Shown: positions 46,757 to 56,576 of the stretch, in pieces
Numbering within the stretch: position 1 is the first letter of the stretch
Layout of the letters: each line of letters begins with the position of its first letter
The notes under the pieces: model-generated
Database searches by the model: none
What the model was told of the DNA's origin: nothing
The model's input: the letters and a program-made list of their open reading frames with translations, nothing else
Origin: Lophium mytilinum
Lineage: Eukaryota; Ascomycota; Dothideomycetes; Mytilinidiales; Mytilinidiaceae
Direction of reading: 5' to 3'
DNA length: 64,000 nucleotides
NCBI GenBank assembly: GCA_010093605.1
Contig: MU004186.1
Coordinates: 1,158,616 to 1,222,615, forward strand
Translations under genes and position numbers: made by a program

Positions 46757-48382
46757 ATGGTCTACGCCGTGGACATAATTACTTACGTCGGCATCCCTCT
46801 CGCTGTTCTCGGCGTCCTCCCTACCATCTATACCGCGTTCAAGGTCCTCCTCACACTGCGCGAGATCCAGCGAACACTAAAGAAGAATGGAGTCTCAGCC
46901 ATCACGCGCAGCGCTCTGCTGTCTGGCATCGTGGAGATTGAGATCCCTCGCAAAAGCATCCACCCACTGCACCGGTCCGACCCACCTTATTTCCAGCTCT
47001 CGAAAACCCCGTCTACTCTGAAAGGCGGCAGCTGGACGGCCTTCAATTGGAAAGAGATGGTTATAGGGGTGAAAGCGTACAGGATACAATACCACGATGA
47101 GCTCAGTCAGCCACAGGCCGAGATTGACTTCGAGCAGCTCGTTGCCTTCCTGCTAGATAGAGGAGCAGTGCCCGACAAGGCAGGCTTTAGCGATTTGAGG
47201 AGCTCAGGACTATGGACACCTGCGGGGACAAAACTACTTCTTGCGCCGACAACTTCAGACGCGGTGCTCATGGTTGCGACGTCTGACGACTCAGACGGCA
47301 TTCTCTCCCTGTCGCTACAATGGAAGAAGGAATGGGACCTCAGGAACTCCGACTCCATGCCTCCATACTGGACTCGTATCGACCCACCGCCAGAAGGCGA
47401 CAACGTCCTGCTTGCACTCAACGGCCCGAAACCTGACCCCCCTAAAGAGGAGAAAGAAGGCTTCCTAGAAGACGACAGCGACCAAGACAGCGCCCTCCTC
47501 TCCCCCAGCACGCCCTCCCCCATTCGCCTCCGAATTGGTTCCTCAGGCATCGAAGAAGCCTACTCCGAAGCCTCCCCCAAAATCCGCCTCTCTCTCCCCC
47601 ACCTTCACGAACCTAGCACTGCTTCAACCTACACCAGCTTCTGGTTCTCCTGCGCAGCAACCGCCCTCGGCGCACCTAAAGGCGGCCTCTGGAGCTTCGC
47701 GATCCCGGCCGACGTGCTCGCCGTCGCGCGGCGCGAAACCGTCCCCTGCGGCGTCATGGTGCTGCTGGGCCTGCTGACCGACGACGACGTGCCGACGTGG
47801 CGCACGCCCGGCGACGACAAGGCCGAGAACTTCGAGCGCCACATCCGCTTCGTCGAGCAGTCGCGCCGCATCACCGATGAGCTGCGGCTGCCGCCCGACC
47901 AGCGCGAGATCGCGCGGCAAAAGCGGATTCGCGATGATGCGGCTGAGTTTCATAATGAGAGCCGGCGGCGGCAGATGCGGGACGAGCAGAGGCGCGAGCA
48001 GGCGGTTACCGAGGCGATGCTGAGCCAGAAGCTGGGGATTCGGATTGTGGCGGAGGCGTGTTTGAAGTGGTTAGTTAAGAAGGTGTATGTGAAGGAGGAG
48101 ACTTCGATTGCGGATGTGGTGGAGCAGATTTTGTGGGGGATGATTCAGGATGAGGCGGTCGCGAAGAAGATGGCGACGATGTTGGATCATTGGAAGAGCT
48201 GGAGCCAGAGTGGGGGGATGACCAAGGCGCATTATGTGATGTTGAGGGAGAATCAGAATACGTTTGCGCTGGCAGCGTGCGTGCTGTTTGTAATTAAGAC
48301 GACGACGGCGGAGCCGACGGGGAGTGTGGTGTCGGATTTGCAGGAATGTCTGAGGATGTGGAAGAGGGTGAGGTTGGGGTGA
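46757..48382 (+). CDS. Uncharacterised fungal protein with an N-terminal membrane segment
   Basis: Single exon, 541 residues, starting at the ATG at 46757 (gccATGG context); the longer frame upstream starts at a TTG. The N-terminus is one hydrophobic segment (IITYVGIPLAVLGVLPTIY) followed by a basic amphipathic stretch, suggesting membrane anchoring. The body has W-rich soluble segments (GGSWTAFNWKEMVIGVKAY), an acidic linker near residues 235-260 (EDDSDQDSALL), and a long charged helix around 380-450 (EIARQKRIRDDAAEFHNE). The C-terminal ~100 residues are helical (LWGMIQDEAVAKKMATMLDH). I do not recognise a domain. Codon use and intact length support a real gene. It lies head to head with the decayed HET gene, 148 bases between starts. 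Confidence 0.75.
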   Translation: MVYAVDIITYVGIPLAVLGVLPTIYTAFKVLLTLREIQRTLKKNGVSAITRSALLSGIVEIEIPRKSIHPLHRSDPPYFQLSKTPSTLKGGSWTAFNWKEMVIGVKAYRIQYHDELSQPQAEIDFEQLVAFLLDRGAVPDKAGFSDLRSSGLWTPAGTKLLLAPTTSDAVLMVATSDDSDGILSLSLQWKKEWDLRNSDSMPPYWTRIDPPPEGDNVLLALNGPKPDPPKEEKEGFLEDDSDQDSALLSPSTPSPIRLRIGSSGIEEAYSEASPKIRLSLPHLHEPSTASTYTSFWFSCAATALGAPKGGLWSFAIPADVLAVARRETVPCGVMVLLGLLTDDDVPTWRTPGDDKAENFERHIRFVEQSRRITDELRLPPDQREIARQKRIRDDAAEFHNESRRRQMRDEQRREQAVTEAMLSQKLGIRIVAEACLKWLVKKVYVKEETSIADVVEQILWGMIQDEAVAKKMATMLDHWKSWSQSGGMTKAHYVMLRENQNTFALAACVLFVIKTTTAEPTGSVVSDLQECLRMWKRVRLG

Positions 48383-49118
48383 TGGACGTTACTTTACAGT
48401 TTGCAATATATACCCGGATTGGGATTTCGCTCAAGTATGCAACGCTGCCTGGAGTGCTTCAATGCTTCGTAAACCTCTGGGTTAGGTGTAAAGTCTGTCA
48501 CGCGGTGATTCAGACTGACAATCAAGTTGACCTAGGTGTAGCCTAAACTACATAGTGGCATGTTGCATCAACTCATGGATATCTTAAACGTACCAGGGGT
48601 CCTGACACTGTCAAGCAAAAACAAGAGATTTAGCCAAGGCATTGGCATCAAGGAACGCGCTACGTACTTCACACCACAAGCTGATCATTTATGGCGTGCT
48701 ATAAAGTTGCAGGCATTGCCAATATATATGAGCAAGGCAGTAGGTATAGTGGTATGATTGGCAGTGTGATGAACCTGCTTTCGCATCTTGATATTGGATG
48801 ACGTACCGGACAACTTTGGACAGTGTCAAGCAGTACGTAGGTCCGCATTGTGACGCGACAGAACTCATCGCGACTAGGTGCCTGGTCAAGTACCAAAGCC
48901 GTTTAGGTAGCATTCAAGCTAAAGTTAGTAAAGAGTCTTTACGATAGCATACGAAACGAAGTCACCAGCCTCACATCAACTGCAAGCATTTGAAGTTTTA
49001 CATGAATTCATGAAAGTACCCGTGACCTAATCCTCCATGTATTGGCCCATAATCCTACATGATTCTCAAGGGTGCGCGCCATGCGTCACCCAAGTTCAAG
49101 CTACACCGAGCAGTGAAC
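48383..49118. other. Intergenic between convergent genes, ~0.7 kb
   Basis: No supported gene. A phrase ctgcctggagtgcttcaatg near 48445 resembles the arms of the inverted repeat at 24.62-24.73 kb. A short poly-dinucleotide-like aatatatatg lies near 48719. Confidence 0.4.
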
Positions 49119-50133
49119 TTAGTAGTTATTGTTGCCACCACGGCCAGAGTCACCGTACGACGAATCCTGGTTGGTGGATCCGTACGAAGAGTCCTGGTTC
49201 GAGCCTCCATAAGAGTTGTCGTTGTCGCCGAAGCCCTTCTCCTCACGCTTGACACGGCCCTTCTCAGCGATGCCGTCGTTCTTCAGCAGACCGCCGGCCT
49301 TCTCCATGAGCTTGCCCATGGTAGAGTCTGTTGGGTATTAGTGATTGGAAGTTTAAAGACTTAGGTGGAATGTAAGACATACCACTCTTCTTGTTCGAGT
49401 TCGAGTCATCGTCATCACGACCTCCCGTCTTGTTGCCGTAGCCAGCACCACCAGTGGTTCCGCTTCCGTAGTCGGTGGACCCGCTATACGGTGTGGTCTC
49501 ATCGGACTTTCCGAACTTTGTGTCACTGCTGTCGAAGGTGCTGTCGTTGCCAGAAGACTTGTTGCCGAAGCCAGCTCCGCCTGTGGTGCCTGACCCGTAT
49601 TGGTTGCTGGAGGTGTCCTAGAAAAATGTTAGATTCTTGGCAGTATCATTGAAGCTAGTTGCACCGATGAAGCTCACATTTCCGTAAGAGTCGTTGTCTG
49701 AGCGCTTGGTGCTGCCATAGGTATCATCTCCTCCTAGGCCTCCCGTACGGCTGGAGTCATTGCCCTGTCCGTAGGAGTCTCCTCCTAGGCCACCAGTGCG
49801 GCTGGAGTCGTTGCCCTGTCCGTAAGAGTCTCCTCCTAGGCCGCCAGTGTTGCCCTGTCCATAAGAGTCTCCTCCTCCAAGGCCTCCAGTACGGGTAGAG
49901 TCTTGGGTCTGTCCATAAGAGTCTCCACCTAGGCCACCAGTGCGGCTAGAGTCGTTGCCCTGTCCGTAAGAGTCTCCTCCTCCGAGGCCTCCAGTGCGGG
50001 TAGAGTCTTGGGTCTGTCCGTAAGAGTCTCCTCCTCCGAGGCCTCCAGTGCGGCCGGAGTCTTGTCCGTAGTTGGACGAGTCTCCTCCGCGTTGGTTGGA
50101 GCCGTAGCTGTCGTTGTCGTTGTAGTTAGACAT
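49119..50133 (-). CDS. Gly/Ser/Asp/Tyr-rich repeat hydrophilin, likely stress protein
   Basis: Exons 50133-49678, 49617-49383 and 49327-49119 (introns 60 and 55 bases) give 299 residues. Residues ~25-135 are six or seven tandem copies of a 15-18 residue unit, of the form SYGQGNDSSRTGGLGGD or with QTQDSTR in place of QGNDSSR. Two copies of TTGGAGFGNK/TTGGAGYGNK follow in exon 2. The only ordered part is near residue 232: TMGKLMEKAGGLLKNDGIAEKG, a motif shared by many fungal glycine-rich hydrophilins. The tail repeats SYGSTNQDSSYGDSG. Cys and Trp are absent and the protein is extremely hydrophilic, the profile of dehydrin/hydrophilin stress protectants. The upstream region carries several AGGGG stress elements and a TATA-like box. 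Exact role unknown. Confidence 0.85.
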
Positions 50134-50236
50134 GATGAATTGAGGTAGAGCAAAGTTCAATTGAAGGTGTAGGTGTGATGTGTGAATGTAGAGGATAGGT
50201 TGAGAATGACGGACAATAACAACAGCAGAGGCGGTC

Positions 50237-50245
50237 CTATTTATG
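50237..50245 (-). promoter_or_regulatory. TATA-like box of the hydrophilin gene
   Basis: Read on the minus strand this is CATAAATAG, about 105 bases upstream of the ATG at 50133. Strong TATA boxes are common in inducible stress genes. Assigned by sequence and position only. Confidence 0.4.
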
Positions 50246-50290
50246 CGCAATGGGGTAGCTGCCAAACAAACAAGCGCAAAGCAGGCTTGG

Positions 50291-50625
50291 AGGGGTTGGA
50301 GGGGTAGAATGGTAGCACTAGCGCATGTCGTCACCAAGGTCAGCTGTATGCAAGGGATCGGATACAGAGTCGATTTCAGCTGCGACGATCACCACCAGCC
50401 ACCATTGATGCCCATCGCAGACAAGCTTCGCCCGCTCTGTTGCCGGAGTGGCCCGTTCTGTGGCGGCTCTGGACCCCTGGGTGCATCGCGACCCCACACT
50501 TCGCCACCTCGGCTTCCAGAGGGGCTGGTTGCGGTCCGCCTGATGCGATGCGTGATGCGAGTGCACAGATAACTGGATTTGCTGCTAGTACGTCGCTCGG
50601 CCTGTCCGGTTGTCCGAGTGAGGGG
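50291..50625 (+). promoter_or_regulatory. Cluster of AGGGG stress-response elements (STRE)
   Basis: AGGGG occurs at 50291-50295, 50300-50304, 50520-50524 and 50621-50625, within ~490 bases upstream of the hydrophilin start. AGGGG/CCCCT is the binding core of Msn2/4-type zinc-finger activators, functional in either orientation. The close pair at 50291 and 50300 is the most suggestive. Confidence 0.4.
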
Positions 50626-50994
50626 CCTTGGCCGGTACCTGCGGATTGTGAACGTGGGGCCTTCCAAGATTCTCACACGCTAGATACTGCATAAAAACGA
50701 ATCTGCGGAGGCTGAGCATTTTGAATTAGGATGCAAGGCCCCTTGCAGGCCATGACGAAGACGTCGACTCTAGAGGAGGATTCGCGCCATGGGTTGAAGC
50801 ATGAATGGCGGTGCCACAGTGCATCCAGCTTGTTTGTTCCCGTTCGAGTGCCATCACCAGAGGTCCAGATAACCAAGTGGGACTCCAGATTTGCGTCACT
50901 GTTCTGCCCCTCAACTCCATTGGCCAATCGGAGTTACAAACGATGGCGCCCAACACCAAGGACGCAAAAGATGCAAGAGCACGATGCATTCAGC

Positions 50995-52013
50995 TCAGCG
51001 CACGTACTTGCCCTTTGCCACACGTTAGCCACGGTGCGCCCGACAGGCCCAGCGACAGGGAACTCACCATGAAGCGCTTGTGGAAGTCCGACCGCAGCAT
51101 GTCGTTAACGAATTCCTTCTTTTTCTTGTCCTCCGTGCCTCTAGCCTGGTTCTTGAACACGACATCGTCGTCCCACCTAAAGCCCTGCGTTAGCCGAAGC
51201 TCGCCCGATAGTGGAGCACGACGTACCGTCGCTTCAGGTTGAAGTCTTTCGGATTCAGTAGCGGATTCCCGCGCGCTATGTCGAACTCGCGTTGCTCCTC
51301 CTCTTCAGCTGCCCGCTCCGCTTCCTGCAGTGTCTTAGTATCTACTGCATGCATATATCTGCAGGAGGACACATACCTCCTTGGCTTTCGCCTCTGCTCG
51401 TTCCCGTTTGATCTTTTCGAGCTCTCGCATCAGCTCTGCTGTCTCGTCCTCTTCATCGTCGCTAACTCCGAGTCAGTATTCTCCTGACCAAAAAGGTGAT
51501 AGGTTCATTCCTACTCTTCATCACTGTCGCTGCTCTCACTACTGCTGCCGTCAGAATCTGCATCGATATCCTTGGCCTCCTCTAGTATCATCCGCCGCCG
51601 CTTCGCTTCTGATTCCTCCGTGTCCTCGTCGTCAGCGGTGGGTGCGTCTAACAATCGCTTGGGTGCGGCGGATGTGTTATCGGAGGTGTCGGCCTGCTCT
51701 GTGATGGCTCCGCCGTTCTTCTTCGCGAAGTGTGCTGCCTCAGCTTGAAGCAGCTCTGCGCGGAGGTCGCGTATGCCCGTGTCTGCATCTCCGCCTTGAC
51801 CGGGTTGCCTGTCGTCTGTCAGATCGGTGTTTTTAGATTGTGAATTAGGACCATACCTGTGTTTCAGGACTTTGTGAGCTGGGAGCAGCCGTTGGTGATA
51901 CGCCGGTCCGCGCTGCGCGTCTTTGCCGCGGGCCTAAACTGTTAGCCAGTGTGTAAAAAGTGAGTTCCGAATGGGCTTACGGGGTCAAACGTGGGCCTGT
52001 GAGCTGTTGTCAT
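50995..52013 (-). CDS. CWC15: Spliceosome component Cwc15 (Cwf15)
   Basis: Seven exons on the minus strand: 52013-51981, 51933-51857, 51808-51515, 51461-51377, 51324-51227, 51176-51068 and 51012-50995, giving 237 residues. It starts MTTAHRPTFDPARGKDAQRG and continues HKVLKHRQPGQGG, the invariant Cwc15 N-terminus. An acidic middle (SDGSSSESSDSDEE) and a charged coiled helix (ELMRELEKIKRERAEAKAKE) follow. The conserved C-terminus is RGNPLLNPKDFNLKRRWDDD then FVNDMLRSDFHKRFMGKYVR; the last five residues come from an 18-base terminal exon. For exon 5 two acceptors fit the frame (before ACACTGCAG or after it); I chose the latter from its TACTAAG branch site. Cwc15 belongs to the Prp19-associated/NTC part of the active spliceosome. 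Confidence 0.93.
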
Positions 52014-52205
52014 TGTGTTAAGGGAGTGCGATGGTTGTGGACGTCGTCAGAATAAGATGTCGATCGTCAAGAGGCTCAACTGGCAGCTGCGAATTCGTGA
52101 GATCCTTGGCGCAATCAGTTTTGCCGAATATTAGCCTTGGACATGCCCAGGTGAAATTCAAGCCAGGAACAAAAGCGCGTTCCCCTCACTCATGAATATT
52201 CCAAG
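52014..52205. promoter_or_regulatory. Bidirectional promoter, CWC15 / RRP45
   Basis: Only 192 bases separate the head-to-head start codons of two RNA-processing genes. No TATA box is evident, as is usual for housekeeping pairs. Confidence 0.5.
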
Positions 52206-53191
52206 ATGCCTCGTGCAGCTGAGATATCTGTCAATGAACGCGAGTTCATTCTGCAGGGTCTCAAGGAGAACATCCGCCTTGATGGCCGACCTTTCGACGC
52301 CTTCCGAAGCCTCGAGCTCAATTTCGGCGACGAGCATGGCGTCGCAGATGTCCAGTTAGGCAAGACAAGGTAGGATCATATTGAATAGCTAATTCCCTTT
52401 ATGCTAACACGATCTCAGGGTGATTGCTAGAGTATCCGCGGAAGTGACCGCGCCCTTCGTTGACCGCAAATTCGATGGCATTTTCAACATCAGCACCGAA
52501 TTCTCACCCATGGCGTCGCCCGCATTCGAAATCGGCCGGTATGCAAATCCTTACCCTTGATCTTACATGTCTCAAGCACCCTAACTCAACTCGTAGTCCT
52601 ACAGAAGCTGAAAACATCCTGTCCCGAATCCTTGAGAAAGCTATCCGTCGCAGTGGAGCCCTTGACACCGAGTCGCTCTGTATAATCGCAGGCTTGAAAT
52701 GTTTCTCACTGCGCGCCGATCTACACGTCTTAGACCATGACGGCGGACTGATTGATGCGTCCTGCATTGCGGTCATCGCAGCTTTACAGCATTTCCGACG
52801 ACCAGACGTGGCGGTGGAGGGCGAGAATGCGACCATCTTCAGCATACGAGAACGCGAACCGATACCACTATCTATCCTCCACCACCCGATTTGTGTGACC
52901 TTTTCATATTACAACGCTGGAGGGATCATGCTAGTAGACGCCAACCTCGCCGAAGAGCAGGTCCGCGAGGGAGAAGTGGTGATTACAATGAACAGACATG
53001 GCGAAGTCTGTCAAATCGCCAAGTATGGGGGTGTTTCGGTGGACGCATTGGCTCTACTGAATTGCACCAGCGTCGCACTGGAGAAAGTCAAGGACATCAC
53101 CAAATTCATTCAGCGGAGATTGGAGGAGGATGCGAAGAAGAGAGATGTCGGTGGCTTGATTGCGGAACTTAGCGCTGAAAACGCTAGATGA
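52206..53191 (+). CDS. RRP45: Exosome complex ring subunit Rrp45 (EXOSC9)
   Basis: Exons 52206-52369, 52419-52538 and 52597-53191 (introns 49 and 58 bases) give 292 residues. The RNase PH-like fold is clear: NEREFILQGLKENIRLDGRP at the N-terminus, VADVQLGKTRVIARVSAEV across the first junction, FNISTEFSPMASPAFE, then ILEKAIRRSGALDTESLCI and DGGLIDASCIAVIAALQHF. Rrp45 is one of the six catalytically inert PH-like subunits of the eukaryotic exosome ring, pairing with Rrp41, and acts in nuclear and cytoplasmic 3'-5' RNA processing and decay. The inert state is the family norm. Length matches fungal orthologues, without the long C-terminal extension of the human protein. Confidence 0.95.
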
Positions 53192-53720
53192 TGAGCGACA
53201 CGCGAAACGACCAGCCAGTCGACTTATGCAAACTCCTTGATCAAAGGACTAACGAAGTGGATCTTTGCTCGGAAGCATGTTAGAATGGGCACGAGCCCTC
53301 TATGATTTGAGATACCCTTCTAGATTGGATATGATGGCTTCGGAACAGCGTTCGCATGAAGACGCGCAATCTGGCGCGAACGCCGCACGAATGACTGCGG
53401 ACGCAAGATGAGGAAATCACAAGCGTGAGGGACGAGGTCATGAATTGGGAACACGGAAAGATGATTTCACGATTTATTCGGCTTGGTGGTGGAAATTAAT
53501 GGCGTGGGGGACCTTCCAAATAGCTCGGCCGAAGTAGGTTGCAAAAACATGCTGGAATAACTAAAGCCCGTTCGAAGCCTTCGTTATCAAATACTTCCAG
53601 AACATCCGGATTACTACACGCACTCCAAATATGTTCTCGGCACCGAGATACAGGGGGAAGCTAATTTGTCGTATTTAAAACAGAGTACATTCCTTAGCGT
53701 TTTTCTCTATGCACCCCCCC
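53192..53720. other. Spacer between RRP45 and the AT-rich block
   Basis: Normal composition up to about 53710, containing both CpA and TpG freely, then an abrupt change. No gene seen. Confidence 0.5.
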
Positions 53721-54239
53721 TAATTTTATAAGCGCGCGCCTAGAATTATTAGATAGGTTATATATTAATTTTTAACTACTTTTTAATATATCTATATTAG
53801 CTATTAGTAAGGCCTTTTATATATATATTAAAGCTTATATACTAATAATTTTTAGTATTTCTAGTATAAGTTAATAACTTAATCTATAGTTAAATCCTCC
53901 TCTCTACTAGCGCGTAAACCTAACTCTAGAATTAAACTCTAATATTAGTCTTATAATACCTAGATATTATATAGCTTCTCTAGCTTAATAAGTACTCTAA
54001 ATAGATTACTAAGGTTATTTATATCTACTAAAAGATAGTATATAATATAGAAAAATATATAATTTTCTATAGTGTACCTATAAGGCCTCTATAAATTAAG
54101 ATAGAATAGCTAAGAAGGCTTACTATAGTAGATAAAAAGGCGGTGCTTTAATAGCTTCTAGAAGATAGCTAGTATAATTAAGATAAAATTTAAATATAGC
54201 TTAATCTTAAGTATAGTATTAAAGCTTTATAGCTAACTA

Positions 54240-54990
54240 TATTATATATAATAAAGAGAAATAGATAAAGTAAGAAGTAGGCCTAGCGCTAGTTAAACTG
54301 CGTAAGTAAGAAGTTAAGGTTAAAGTACTTAGAGCTTACTAGTTACTATAAGCTAAAAGATCTTATCTTCCTTAATAAGTCTATATTTAATAAGAAGACT
54401 AGCTAGCACTATTACGCGTATATATCTATTAGAAGTTCTACGCGCTACTAGGGGCCTATAAATTATAGAAATATATAGAGTATATACACGGTAATAAGTA
54501 TAGTAGAGTAGCTACTATATATAGCTATATAAGAGGGCTACTTTAATACTAAGAAGTTTTAAAGCTAGGTTATTACTACTCTTCTACTAGCTATAGAAGG
54601 CGAGTTTAAGGGCCGCTTAAAGGTTATTATTCTAGATAATATTAGAATATATACTAAGAAAGCTCTTATATATATAATCTAGGTATAAGAATATCTAGTA
54701 TATTTTCTACTACTATACTTACTAGATTTTAACTCTATAGAGTTAATCTTTACTATACTAAAGGCGTAGATCTATAGGTATTACTATTACCTGCGCCTAG
54801 CCTATTATAACTTTAGTAACTTTCTAAGGGCTACTATTAAGTAGAGCTAGTATAATTACTTTACTTAAAAGTAGTTCTATTATATAGCTAGAGAAGTATA
54901 CTATATAAGAAAAGAGATAGATAGAATTTAGGCTAAGCTAGATGCGTATAAGAGAGGTAATACTAATACTTAAATTAAGAAGAAGTAGAT
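54240..54990 (+). mobile_element. RIP-degraded Tc1/mariner-like DNA transposon (transposase remnant)
   Basis: A plus-strand frame shows the order of blocks of a Tc1/mariner/IS630 DDE transposase. A segment reading VLPAYT lies near 54480, EGYFNTKKF near 54535, a VIILDN-type block (second Asp) near 54630, then LLDFNSIEL near 54720 and an FTILKAWIYRYYYL-like stretch near 54755. The last corresponds to the usual PPYSPDFNPIE region holding the third acidic residue. Several in-frame stops, nearly all TAG or TAA, interrupt it, as RIP produces. The element probably extends beyond both ends, perhaps from 53.72 to 55.0 kb; I could not identify terminal inverted repeats. Confidence 0.7.
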
Positions 54991-55089
54991 AGAGAAGTAG
55001 GTTAAGGCCTAAGTATATACTATATATAGCCTTTCTATTTAATATATACTCTATATATAGCCTTACTATTTTTTATATACTCTCTAGGC

Positions 55090-55153
55090 TAAGACTTAAG
55101 TATTAGCGCTAGCAGATAATCTAAGACTTAAGTATTAGCGCTAGTAGATAATC
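55090..55153. repeat. Tandem pair of a 32-base unit
   Basis: The unit taagacttaagtattagcg plus 13 further bases occurs at 55090-55121 and again at 55122-55153, differing at one base (C/T). Its core cttaagtattag recurs in the 42-base units at 56.3-56.6 kb. The surrounding ~170 bases (from about 55020) resemble 56256-56420. Confidence 0.75.
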
Positions 55154-56236
55154 TATAGCTTATATATTAGTATAGGGTAAAGTTATATAGTAAAGCTTAA
55201 TAGCTATTATTTATTTTTCTATATATTTTTATCTCTCTCTTAACTTTTTTCTTTCTTTAAACTCTATATACTATTAATTACTACCTTTATAATACTATAG
55301 CTAATAATACTATAGCTAATAATACTAGTAATTAAAGCTCTATTAATAGCCTAATTAATAATATTCTTATAGAGCCCTCCTTCTCTCTACCTCTTACTAT
55401 GCACCCCTTTAGGCCCCTTAGAGTTTACCTAGATCCTCTAGTAATGTAAGTAGTAGTAGCTAGGCCGCTTCTTACTAAAAAGAAGATAATAGGCGTTTAA
55501 GCTAAAGATAAGGCGCTAGAAGCTTTCTCTAGTAAAAGCCTAGAGAATTCTAGCCCTTAAAGGCTTTATATAGTATATAGTAGGCCTATATACTCTTTTT
55601 CTACTCTTACTATTAGTAGAGATATCTATAATATACCTAATTAGAAGAAGAATAAAAATAAGAAAGAAAAAAAAAGAACTAATCCCTCTCTACTATATAT
55701 AATTTCTAGTATAGTAGCTTAAGAATCTAGCTAACCTATTTATATAGAAAGCGCCGCGCTTACTATCTACTCTCTTCTTTTACTATTACTATTATTCTAG
55801 GCCTGCTAACTCTCTTTTAGTATACTAATAACCTTACTACTACTCTTAGCTTTTCTACTATTACTATAGCCCTCTAAGAGCACTTTTACTATACTAAGCT
55901 TACCTATATAAAGCTTATTAATGGCTAATATAGCTAGAATTAGATAGGCCTAGCCTATAGCGTATACCTAGAGTGCGCCTAGAATATACCTACTAGGGGC
56001 TATTATTAGTATAATATTAATTTCTATACTAATAATAATCTAGGTAGTAAATATAGTATATATAGAGTTAGAAGTAAGCGCTATACTTAGGTTAATACTA
56101 TAGGGGATATAGTAGCGTTTAAGCGGGCTCTAAAGCCTAGAGCTAGTTATACTAGAAGAAAGAAGTAGAGAATTAAGCCTATTTAACTATATACTTAGAA
56201 ACTATAACTATAACTTTAAAAGTTTATTACTACTAA

Positions 56237-56255
56237 NNNNNNNNNNNNNNNNNNN
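56237..56255. other. Assembly gap (19 N)
   Basis: Nineteen consecutive N. Sequence on both sides is RIP-type and repetitive, so the true gap size is uncertain. Confidence 0.99.
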
Positions 56256-56305
56256 TCTATATAGCCTTTCTATTTTATATATACTCTATATAGTATCTAA
56301 CTTAA

Positions 56306-56576
56306 GGCTTAAGTATTAGTAGTAAGAATTCTATTCTAATATTTTACGGCTTAAGTATTAGTAGTAAGAATCTTATTTTAATATTTTAAGGCTTAAGTAT
56401 TAGCATAGGGTAAATTTCCTCTACGCTAATACTTAAGCCTTAAAATATTAAAATAAGATTCTTACTACTAATACTTAAGCTGTAAATTATTAAAATAAGA
56501 TCCTTACTACTAATACTTAAGCCGCAAGATATTAAGATATATTTTTATATTTTACTAGTACTAATACTTAAGCCTT
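56306..56576. repeat. Inverted repeat block built of ~42-base units
   Basis: On the left, units beginning ggcttaagtattag start at 56306, 56348 and 56390, exactly 42 bases apart. On the right the same units run in reverse complement, with their ends at about 56439, 56480, 56523 and 56576. The centre is a perfect 15-base inverted pair, ggcttaagtattagc at 56390-56404 and gctaatacttaagcc at 56425-56439, around a 20-base spacer that includes atagggtaaa. Such head-to-head clusters of short repeats are typical of abutting subterminal regions of DNA transposons; identity unknown. Confidence 0.75.

Larger units (their letters stand above)
50134..50994. other. Intergenic upstream of the hydrophilin gene, ~0.9 kb
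   Basis: Holds the hydrophilin promoter (TATA-like box and AGGGG elements listed separately) and the 3' flank of CWC15. Both genes are on the minus strand. No other gene supported. Confidence 0.5.
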
